64,000 nucleotides of DNA from Harmothoe impar (Eukaryota > Annelida > Polychaeta > Phyllodocida > Polynoidae). Under the pieces are notes generated by a model. It was not told where the DNA came from. It did not search any database and saw nothing but the letters and a program-made list of their open reading frames with translations. The stretch spans positions 29,659,955 to 29,723,954 of the forward strand of contig OX381704.1 in NCBI GenBank assembly GCA_947462335.1, in the 5' to 3' direction. The position numbers and the translations under genes were made by a program. Below, piece after piece: positions 42,497 through 52,104 of the stretch (its first letter is position 1; each line of letters opens with the position of its first letter).

Positions 42497-42788
42497 GCAT
42501 GTGACGGTATTACTGAAATGTCATTGTTGACATTTGAAAGCCACGTGGTGTATAGCACGTGGTGTATAGCACGTGTATGTGTTTACAAAGTTAGTAGGTC
42601 ATATTGACATATATTAACCAATCAGAAGCTTGTAACGTATGTCATGACCTCTAATCTAGGTCAGTGACGTCACTTCCTGTCATATAGAAGCTTCTGATTG
42701 GCTCTTAAAGGTCACTTCCGTTCTGCAAGTGTCAACTGACCTACTTGCTACCGTTTCTTACGCGCTGAATATGCTCCTATATACTACT
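42497..42788 (-). repeat. Right terminal inverted repeat
   Basis: Inverse partner of 24334-24638. The outer 30 bp and an internal 34-bp block are exact matches; the rest is diverged with small indels. It ends ...CCTATATACTACT directly against the GTTAGC duplication. Confidence 0.93.
42542..42742 (-). promoter_or_regulatory. Promoter-like transcription-factor site cluster in the right repeat
   Basis: Mirrors the left cluster: the ETS/CRE composite at 42665-42677, ETS-type TCACTTCCG at 42712-42720, and inverted CCAATCAGAAGCTT copies at 42618-42631 and 42688-42701. Three CACGTG E-boxes lie at 42542, 42556 and 42570, spaced 14 bp apart. The E-box spacing differs from the left repeat while the E-boxes themselves are kept. 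Confidence 0.55.
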
Positions 42789-42794
42789 GTTAGC
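42789..42794. repeat. Target-site duplication, right copy (GTTAGC)
   Basis: Exact copy of 24328-24333, directly outside the right inverted repeat. Confidence 0.95.
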
Positions 42795-44011
42795 AGTTTC
42801 CCAGATGGCCCTGAATACTAAGAGTAATATGAGTTACTAGAGTAAATCCACCTCAGACAGTATATCCATCTGCTCATGAACATTGGTACAACTACTGAGA
42901 CTGACTCAATCTCCTTTTCATTTTTTATCAGTGAGTGGCATCTTCCCCCAACAGGAGAGGGTGCCAACTGACCTGCTAACCTTCTGAGACAACAAACCAG
43001 CCTCCCCCGACTCCTCCAGCCCCTGCACCCTCCTCCCATCACAGATGGTACTTAACTGTGGGAATAAAAACATCCAAATGTCTCAGGATGACACTCGAGT
43101 TCTACGTCCTTGTGTTTACATTCACAAAGAGACAGGCCATGGCCATCTATTAACCCCAAGTCCTGTGTTTTTTGGCTGATAGTTAGAACAAAGGTATTCA
43201 TATGATGGGCACTTCTTTATGTATAAGGAAGTAGAGTACTAAGGGAAGATTATATAGGGAGTCTTCCCAGTTGATATGTGCATTTTCTCAATGGTTTAAT
43301 TACTTCATTTAAGACTGTATTTTGTACATTATATTCTACGAGGAGGGGGATTAGACGCAGCTATATGTACATGTTAATGTGACAGCGGCACAAGCCTTCA
43401 CAGCCATCATTCTAAATACCTTTGTCAAAATGGCTCTAAATAACTGCAAAGTCTGACATGTGCCATTCATCATAGCTCTATGTCAGACTGCTTGTAGCTG
43501 TCAACTGTCATCCCATGGATCCAAAGACATGGATCCCTCATGGACCACAGCGACATGTGTTGGAGCATGGGACCACCTTCACTATCACCACCACCAGCTG
43601 CTGACAAAAGAGTTCCGATAGGACCAGTCATATCTGCCAACTATACACACCCCCAGGCCAGACCTCCCAAAGCAGATCAGTAGAGCATGGGAACCAGGAC
43701 TGTTCTAACCAACAACCGTTGGGACTAATTCAATGTGCATGCCCTGTGCTATTTATAAGTGGCATATCTTTTTTTACTAGGAGAGAGAGGAAACATGGAC
43801 GGAGAGGGGAACACTGTGAGCATCTAGGGACCCCTTTCTGTTTAGTATCACATTGTATATGAATGCCTCTTGCCATTTATACGAAACATGTATGAGATGT
43901 GCAAGATAGCAAATAATGATAGGGAAAGATTGATTGTGTGATTTACATCACATGTGACCCAGGGCTATGATAACCAATTCAGAAACAATCTTAAAAAAGA
44001 GCAATAAATAG
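42795..44011. other. Host non-coding sequence, no supported gene
   Basis: Continues the host sequence interrupted by the Polinton. No convincing open frame or RNA gene was seen. Confidence 0.55.
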
Positions 44012-44164
44012 ACACCCCAATTTCCAAAACCCCAACAACCAAAAGCCAACACCCAAACCCTAACATCCAACACCAAAAACCCCAACACCCAAATCCCCAA
44101 CACCCAACACTAAAAACCCCAACACCCAACACTGCAACACTCAAAACCCCAAACCCCAACACCC
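44012..44164. repeat. Degenerate CCCCAACA/ACACCCAA satellite
   Basis: A strand-asymmetric tandem of AACACCCAA-, CCCCAA- and CCCTAA-like words with almost no G. It resembles telomere-type simple sequence but is too degenerate to be called interstitial telomere. The antisense frame encodes a Gly/Val/Cys-rich spurious peptide. Confidence 0.75.
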
Positions 44165-45137
44165 TCTTGTTACACATTAAACAAGCTCCAGCGCCCACTT
44201 AGTTTAGTTATCATATGCTTTGTCTTTGTGCACTACTAGCTGCCTTCCTCTTGTTGTTAAAAGCGTCTCTTTTTTTTAAAATCTCACCTCCTCTTAACCA
44301 TTGTAGGTATAGGAGTCTGTGTGAACATGACTCTTTAAAAGCTGGATTCAAGTCACTGTGCTATTCTTTAGCATTAGTTCACAGAGGTATATTTTGACAT
44401 CAAATTGACCTTTTTTCTCCCATATACTAGGAAGGAATATTTTTCAAATTTATGGATGAAGGGCCAGACAGACATAGGTTGTAAGTTAGTTGCAGTGCTA
44501 TTATTTATTCAAAATATGCAGGAAATGTATACATCCACATCAAAGTTGGACTGCAAATCTACTACCGGTACACTTTCGCCAAAACCGTCTCCCTAAGACA
44601 CAGGGTGCCCCTGGGTCAATTAAATTGTGTTAGGACAAACACTTTCTTCATTGATGGGAATATTAATGGGACATTGCATAATTATTATTAATATTACAGT
44701 AGCTGGCATCTATAGATGAAGCACTATGATGACACAGGAGCTTCATCATAATGGACTTCATGTAACAACCATGACCATGACCCACCGTCTGACCTGTGGA
44801 GTTCACTAGGTCACAAGCCCTGGAGGGGGATCCACAAGTCAGACACTACTCAATGCTTACTCCATATGCAGTTATCAAAGGTCATAATCGCTGTAAAGAG
44901 CTTGGCCCATCTAGAAAGGTGTACTCTACTCAATTTTGTCTACCGATTTGATTTTACTTTCTTTGATACCTTTGCGATTAATATGATTCTAAAAGCAGCC
45001 CTTTAATAGTCCTTCCTTGATTGCCTCTGGTGAGCGATTAATCACCTCTGACAAAGGACCGAAGCTTTTCCTTCTAACCTTTTAGTTGGCTGATACATAA
45101 AGGCCAGTGATGGAAAAGGTACACAGGGTAGCGTATA
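44165..45137. other. Host non-coding sequence, no supported gene
   Basis: Short open frames only, with nothing recognised. Confidence 0.5.
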
Positions 45138-45865
45138 CACTGTAAAAATATTCCGTTGAATATACGGAGAATCAGTGTAAAATTTTACGGTGATTCATCA
45201 TAACATATGATTACGGTGAGGCAATGTAAAATCAATCAATTTTACTTTGAATATCCGTAATCCAGTACAGTGAAACACCGTTTATTTTTACAGTGAAACA
45301 CAGTTTATTTTACGGTGAAGCTATGTTTAATTGATTTCAGTTTTATCACACCAGGTGGCAGTTTGGTTCATGAAGAGATTTTCCTAGATGCTAGGAACAC
45401 CATTTTTGTGGTGATAAGAAATGTATATACAGATACAGCTGTAAGGTTTGCTCTGTAGCCATCCTAGAGTGACTTCTGCTCATGGACTGGTATTACAAAG
45501 TGTCATGAAGCATTCTAAAAGGCCTTCATAGACTAATTCCTAATGATTAGGTCTGAAGTCTTGACACTAAGATGATATTGCTGATTGGTACCAAATTGGG
45601 TTTGGAACCATATTGAGCATGGAGTTAGATATAAGGGGATAAATGAACTGAACAAGGGGACAAATTCAAGGATTTTACGGCAAAGCCGTAGTGGCTTTGG
45701 GTTTTATAGGATTGTTATGAACTACAGGTGAGAAAACAAGGGGGCATAGATTTATAATTTTTGGTGTTTCTGGGGTTCTTATGCAATTCATGTATGGCAT
45801 AACAATAGAATCCAATATGTGCCAATGTAATGAAATAGGTACCAATGCATCTCCATTGATGCCGA

Positions 45866-46655
45866 TGCAAATACCATCTTGGCAGCCATCTTGAAAATTA
45901 CCTGGATCAAAAATCGGAGCCTACAAATGGATTCTACACCCCAGAAAACCCTATTATACATGTGTCATACAAGGAAATCGGACAATCTTGAGTTTTTGGT
46001 GGCCATCTTGGCAGCCATCTTGGAAATTTCTCGGATTGAAAATCTGAGCCTGAAAATGGATTCTACATCCTAGAAACCCCTACTATCCATGCATCACACA
46101 TGGAAATCAGACAATCTTGAGTTTTTGGTGGCCATCTTGGCAGCCATCTTGGAAATTTCTCGGATTGAAAATCTGAGCCTGAAAATGGATTCTATATCCC
46201 AGAAAACCCTACTATCCATGTATCACACATGGAAATCAGACAACCTTGAGTTTTTGGTGGCCATCTTTGCAGCCATCTTGGAAATTTCCCGGATTGAAAA
46301 TCTGAGCCTGAAAATGGATTCTACATCCTAGAAACCCCTACTATCCATGTATCACACAAGGAAATCAGACAATCTTGAGTTTTTGGTGGCCATCTTGGCA
46401 GCCATCTTGGAAATTTCCCGGATTGAAAATCTGAGCCTGAAAATGGATTCTATATCCCAGAAAACCCTACTATCCATGTATCACACATGGAAATCAGACA
46501 ACCTTGAGTTTTTGGTGGCCATCTTGGCAGCCATCTTGGAAATTTTCCGGATTGAAATTGTGAGCCTGAAAATGGATTCTACATCCCAGAAAACCCTATT
46601 ATCCATGTATCACACAAGGAAATCAGACAATCTTGAGTTTTCGGCAGCCATCTTG
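45866..46655 (+). repeat. Minisatellite, 129-bp unit, about 6 copies
   Basis: Each unit includes a GGTGGCCATCTTGGCAGCCA core, GAAAATCTGAGCCTGAAAAT and a CTATCCATG-ATCACAC segment. Because 129 is 43 codons, the plus-strand frame stays in register and gives a repeated 43-residue peptide. Stops arise where ATCCCAG reads ATCCTAG. This is probably repeat-driven rather than coding. Confidence 0.9.
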
Positions 46656-46659
46656 GCAG

Positions 46660-46925
46660 TCAGAGGGAGGAGGAGGGGGCAGAAGGAGGGAAAGCAGAGG
46701 GAGGAGAAGGTAACAGGAAGGAGGAAAATGGGGTAGAGTGGGGGGGAGGGGTAGATGGGGTAGTAGGAGGGGGCATAGGAAGGAGGAGAGGGCAGAGGGA
46801 GGAGAGGGCAGAGAAAGGAGGGAGGAGGAGGAGAGGGCACAGGCAGGGGGAGAGGGCAGATGCAGGAGGAGGAGGAGAGGGCACAGGGAAGCACAGGGAG
46901 GAGGAGGGGGGCACAAGGAGGACTT
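46660..46925. repeat. Purine-rich (GGA/GGAG) tract
   Basis: About 265 bp in which the plus strand is nearly all purine (GGAGGAGG, AGAGGGCA units). It creates several Pro/Ser-rich antisense frames and could adopt triplex or G-quadruplex forms. Confidence 0.85.
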
Positions 46926-47580
46926 GTAATGGCCTAACTTTAAAGACTGTAAAATATTATTTCAGGGCTGGTGCATGTGTGTGTGGGGTGGGGGAGGGGT
47001 AATTATGTTGGACTTCACAGTTTGTCTTTGGGCGGGCTTGAGTGATTTCAAGAGCCACCCTGGACCCACTCAACTTCTAGTATAGGTCCTGTATGTGCAT
47101 AGTATGGGAATTGGCATTGACATTGACAGCTTGGCTTGACATAGGAGTCAATAGTGATTAGGCTGGTACCTATCCTTGCCATTGACAGCCACATTAGAGA
47201 ACTCAAAATATGGCTGTTCACAAGATGTCTAGGCCTTACCACAAGGTACATTGGTTCTACATGTAGTAACTGAAAACAAGATCTAGGATAAATTAGTCTT
47301 GCACATGCCTACAAGGACACATGGGGATACCAGTCCTAAGCAAGGTTTAAGGGCCAGCTAGGGCTATATCTAACAATGAACAAGGGGGCCTATGCTAGTC
47401 GTTTCTTGTCGAAAAGCTGACACTCTGGTCAGTGGTGCAAATGGCTTTGGGGACAAGGTCCCAAAGCCAATAACACTGGGACAAATCAGTTAAATTACAC
47501 AAAATACCATTACAATTATTGTTTAGGCACTGAATCAGAATACAGTGATGTTTTGTATTCTGTTAAAATAACGGTGATTC

Positions 47581-47852
47581 ACAGTTCCGTAGAAATGACG
47601 GTGACTTTGGGAAAAACGGTGACCGTGAAAATAACGGTGAAAATCCGGCACCCGGTGGTGCCAGTGAATCACCGTTTTTTTAACGGTACTGAGAATCACT
47701 GTTAAAAAATCTTATAACGGAGATTTCTTGTTTAAAAATAGCGGTGACAGTTCCGTAAAAATAACGGTGACTTAGGAAAAAACGGTGACCATAAAAATAA
47801 CGGTGAAAGTCCGGCACCCAGTGGTGCCAGTGAATCTCCGTTATTTTAACGG
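47581..47852. repeat. Two direct repeats (about 105 bp, 166-bp spacing)
   Basis: Copies at 47581-47685 and 47747-47852 share ACAGTTCCGTA-AAAT-ACGGTGACTT, CCGGCACCC-GTGGTGCCAG and the CCGTT...TTAACGG end. The second copy forms the right inverted repeat of the surrounding element. Each contains a CCGGCACC/GGTGCC hairpin. Confidence 0.75.
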
Positions 47853-50800
47853 AAATATTTTTACAGTGTACATCACAGACACAGTGCTGATATCATGGAC
47901 GGCATTCGCAGAATTGGAGAGGGAGCAATATGTCGTACTCAACACTGTTGGCAACAGTATAACATCGTATCTGGTTTCCATACAGGGATGTAGAAAATTT
48001 TCACTTACTCAGCTGGTAATAATAGCCAAATGTCTATGTCTGATATTATACGTTTTCTTGTATTAAAATGTGAACGATTGAATCACAAAGTAAATGAAGA
48101 GGCTAATTTATATGTGAAATTCAGCATTGAGGACCCATGTACAGTAACGAGACAGAAACAATGGATAGAACAAACTACCGGGCATTCATCAGATTGTTGT
48201 TGCAGTTTTGTTTTGTAGTGTTTAGTTGGTGGGGCAGTCTATAGTAATGCATTAAAAGTAGAGCAGGTGGTTGGAGAATGGCCTTTGGTATTTTCCACCA
48301 TAAAACCTGCAGTCTGTGCACAACCTCTGACCACCAGCAGGCTCCTTTACCATTGAGGCCTATATATTCAGGTCTGAATGGTTGTGGTCACCTGACTCAC
48401 CCACCCAGGTGTCTCCCTGCCTCCCTCACAGATAACTCCCTATATCAGGTGGGTTGTGAAATAACTCTGGTGGTGAGCTAGATCTGAATGGAACCAGGCC
48501 ACAGAAAACTGTCACCATAGGCATAGAGATACAGCGGACATGTGTCTGTCAGAAAAAGTACCCCCCCCCCCCCTCTTTTAGCTGAGTGTGTGTGTACGTC
48601 TACTACCTACACTAATGATGCTTGGGATGCCCCGAGGCAGTGCTCAGTGAATGGTTGCCTAGAAACCAGTGGTCACACCATTAGTGGGTGGTTTTTAGCA
48701 GTAATTGACATGGGATGAGATATGGCGAGAATGCTGGGGTGAGAATGCAGGCATTTGGGCGGTGACAAATAGGCTTATTTTTTTGGTTACCAAAATATAT
48801 GCAGTTTCTATTGATCTAATTATTGATCGCTGGATCTTAACAGAAGTTGTTATAGCTATAATCAGCTTAATAGACAGGACATGTATACATTCTCTACTAT
48901 GTTGTCTTTATAAATGTGACACAGCTTGAAAACTATAGATAACACCAGATATTACCCATAATATAGAATAAAGAGTGGGATTGTGTGTTGGCGGCGGTGG
49001 GGGAGGGGGTAGCCTAACTGATCGGTAACGTTGAGCTATAATTTGCAAGGCACTTCCTGCAAGACTTTTTTACAACCAGATCTGATTCATTTCTCCTTTA
49101 TTCTACTTGGTGATTAAGTGGCAAAACATGTACTTCGATCCGACAGCTTAAAACTATGGGACATTTATTAGTTGTCCAGACGACACATGTCTGCACAGTG
49201 CGTGCTTAATTAGTGTACCAGCCAATGATGGCTTCTCTGCCTTCTAGGGCAACTAACATGGCCACATGCATGTGCAGGGGGGTGCTGTCTTTATGTGCAC
49301 CAAGGGAGCATGCCTCCTCCATAATACATAACACCTTGTACATGCACATTAACTGCTAGACATTTAAAGTTGTATGTTTCATGTAGCTATCACCTGTTAG
49401 GGGACATTCAAGTATGCCATTATCACCTTTCAGGCATTTGCAAGACCCCCACCCCCTACATCGCCATTTTCCCTCTTCGTGCAATGGTATAATATAGGAA
49501 CAATAGGGTCATGCCATCATTCTCAATATGTCCTGTACCTATTATTGATGACGTCATACTTAAATAGCCTCTTAGGGTATACACACAGTATGAAAATTAT
49601 CTGAAACAATATTGATTTCTAATGATAATGAGTATTGCAGATAGAACCTGGAGCGTTGCACCTTGTTGGCCCTGAAACATCATCATTAATGCTCTCAGGA
49701 TTACAACTCGTCTGGAAGCACCAATGGCCAAATGGATGATACTCTAAAGAGATTGGTACAAAATGTAACATAGGGTATAGAAGCCAGCATTGACACTGTC
49801 ACTGTCATAGGTAGAGATTTAGTGACAGCTTCACCATTCCAATCCCACAAACACGTCCCATTACCCCCTCTACTGGTTGACCAACTCCTGATATGGCCAG
49901 GAGGCCCCAGAGCCCCACCCTGTGTGGGTGTCGTTATAGGCCTACTATGAAAGGGACAGGATGGCCACTGCCTATTTAGAAGCCAAGATCAATACAGTGA
50001 GGCGGTCAGGACATGAGAGATGCACTGTAGCAGGGCCTTGTCTCCAACCCCCCAGCAGCCAGGACCATGAGGGGGTGATCAGCAGCATCAGACAGATGAT
50101 GTATGGCCGACTACTGACCCGGGACTAGCATCCCAATACAGGCATTCTGATTGGTGATACATCGATTCTGCTCTTGTGTTTGCTGGGGGTAGCTGAGGGC
50201 ACTGCAGGAGGTAACTCTATAGGTCCCTATAGGTGTCTACCACAGCTCGGCTGGGACATCGATCATTACTTATACTGGATACCTCATACTTATACTATGA
50301 CTATAGGAGTATTTAGAAGCACACCGCGATGGGGGTATGTGTCTAGAAGTAATCGTTAAGAGACCATAACTGGAATTGATGTTTACAAAAACAGCTTTCC
50401 CTTAGTTTGTGGCAGAGCTGAGGTACAATGCCAGCAGAGGCAATGATCGAGCAACCACACAACTGCTTTGACATGATAGTATAGCGGCATTAACCCATGG
50501 TAGAGTGACCGGTTTTTTCATAGTAATTGTTCCCATGACGAAAGGACAACACACAGAAATGTGGTTTTACAAAACGTACAAGAGTTAGTAAAGTTAACAT
50601 TAGTTACGAGTATTGATACCGAATACGAGATGAATCTGTATGAATCTGTATGTCTCTATATAGGCTCTACACTTGTAAAACTGTATTGTTGTCAAAACTA
50701 CCAGTGGATGTCACTCACTTGTACAAATAGTGTCCTTGATTTAAGACCATACACACAATACACCCACACTATAACGGTTGGTGTACAGGCGTATTACATA

Positions 50801-51542
50801 TACGTGCTGTGCCGCCATGCGTTAAGGTAGTGGTTCTATAAGAATAGGTTTGGAGGAAAAAGATCACAAAAATAAACTAATAGATCCTGCCCTCTATTCT
50901 CTCCCATTTTCAGGTTGTCAGACCTGTTCAATCAGATCAAAAGACGACCATTAATTATACGTGTATATAGGTCCTTTTCTGTATCGTATAAGGACGGTAA
51001 TTTGTATGTAGAAATGGAGATATAACTACATGTACTAATCAATTTAAGCAGCTGGTCAGTTTACAACGTATCTAAACATCTGCATTTAACTGTAGATGAT
51101 CTCTGGGGAGGGGGTGGTAAGTATTTTAATTTTAATGTAAGGAGGGGGGGTCAAGGATTTCATTTGGGAGGGGTACTGAGATTGTAGTAATTTAGGAGTG
51201 CCCCCTCCCCCTTTTTACCCTCATCCACATCTGCCCAAATGTTTAGGGCCAGAACCGCCCCTATAATCGCCTGGTCCTGAAGAAAACCTCACAACCAGAG
51301 TTGATTTGATGCTACAAATATGTGCTAATTCGGGATGGGGGCTTAGTTATATCTGTATTCAGATACAACGTCTGGATGCAGCACACCCCCATGCTATCCC
51401 TGACTGCACCCTTTGCTGCCCTGAGCCCCCGGTTTGGGTGACCCAGTGTCCGCCGGGCCCGGGTCCATTCAGCCCCAGTGTGTGTCTCTATTGCCACCCC
51501 TTCTTCTCTCAGTCAGCTGTTCAGATCAATACCAGGCCATCT

Positions 51543-51566
51543 CTGCTGCTGCTGCTGCTGCTGCTG
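51543..51566. repeat. (CTG)8
   Basis: Eight perfect CTG triplets. Confidence 0.95.
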
Positions 51567-51808
51567 GTGGTGGGAGGATGTTGGTATGGGTAGGGGGTAG
51601 GTGGGGGTTATGGGGTGCTTACTGTCACAGGTGTGTGGATAACCACCCCTAATATATACTATTCCATCTTACACATTGAAGGAAATAATTCATATGATCC
51701 CAGAGAGAAATAAAGGAATTCCTTCAGGAATAGGGACGGTGATATGAATAGTTGTCCCAGATGTTAATGATAGCAGGTTTTCTATATATTGACTATAACC
51801 ACCCAATA

Positions 51809-51829
51809 CAGCAGCAGCAGCAGCAGCAA
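51809..51829. repeat. (CAG)7
   Basis: Seven perfect CAG triplets, 242 bp downstream of a (CTG)8 tract to which it is complementary in inverted orientation. Confidence 0.95.
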
Positions 51830-52104
51830 TGGGGAGGTGGCAGTGCCCTCACTCAGGTCAGCTCTAGCCCCCAGCTGCTGCTACACACAGGAGGAGAGGC
51901 TGGAGGAGGGGCTGGAGGCTGGTGTGAACCTGGTGTGTAACGCTATGAGAGGAGGGTGCAGTGTGAGGGGGAGGCACCCTGCAAGATGCCCCTACCAATC
52001 TATCAAATGATCCTGTACATTATCCTGGTACAGGATCTACCCGTCCGCTTGGATGATTAGGGATCACATTGGGGGTAAACTCTACCAGGGCTGGGAATTT
52101 ACCA

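Larger units (their letters stand above)
24334..42788. mobile_element. Complete Polinton/Maverick virus-like transposon (18,455 bp)
   Basis: Bounded by imperfect terminal inverted repeats starting AGTAGTATATAGG and by a perfect 6-bp duplication. It carries the full Polinton core set: protein-primed PolB, retroviral-type integrase, FtsK/HerA ATPase, adenain-like protease (truncated here), and the major and minor capsid proteins. There are also three to five accessory or orphan genes. All genes are single uninterrupted frames. Three replication/regulatory-type genes near the left end run leftward and the rest run rightward, diverging at about 32137-32877. Polintons are considered endogenous relatives of adintoviruses and adenovirus-like viruses, able in principle to form capsids. 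Intact frames and an exact duplication point to a recent insertion; the protease truncation is the one clear lesion. Confidence 0.97.
45138..47868. mobile_element. Non-autonomous DNA transposon-like element with TA duplication (2,731 bp)
   Basis: The left end CACTGTAAAAATATTCCGTT is mirrored by the right end AACGGAAATATTTTTACAGTG, and a TA dinucleotide flanks both. ACGGTGA and AATAACGG words crowd both ends. The interior carries a 129-bp minisatellite, a purine-rich tract and a pair of roughly 105-bp direct repeats, but no transposase. TA flanks are compatible with Tc1/mariner-like and several other superfamilies; I cannot decide. Confidence 0.6.
47869..52104. other. Host sequence with possible exon, otherwise no supported gene
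   Basis: At about 47876-47985 the plus-strand frame reads DTVLISWTAFAELEREQYVV and continues to about LVSIQ. This has the look of a beta-strand repeat such as fibronectin type III, but lacks convincing splice sites. The rest shows only short frames, a C-run near 48560, and the triplet repeats listed separately. Confidence 0.4.

Noticed and set aside
46089..46736. Repeated 43-residue open frame as a gene
   Set aside because: Explained by a 129-bp minisatellite; interrupted by stops in some units and lacking context. Kept only as a finding.
46610..46929. Pro/Ser/Leu-rich antisense frames and a Gly/Arg/Glu-rich sense frame
   Set aside because: Produced by the purine-rich simple repeat.
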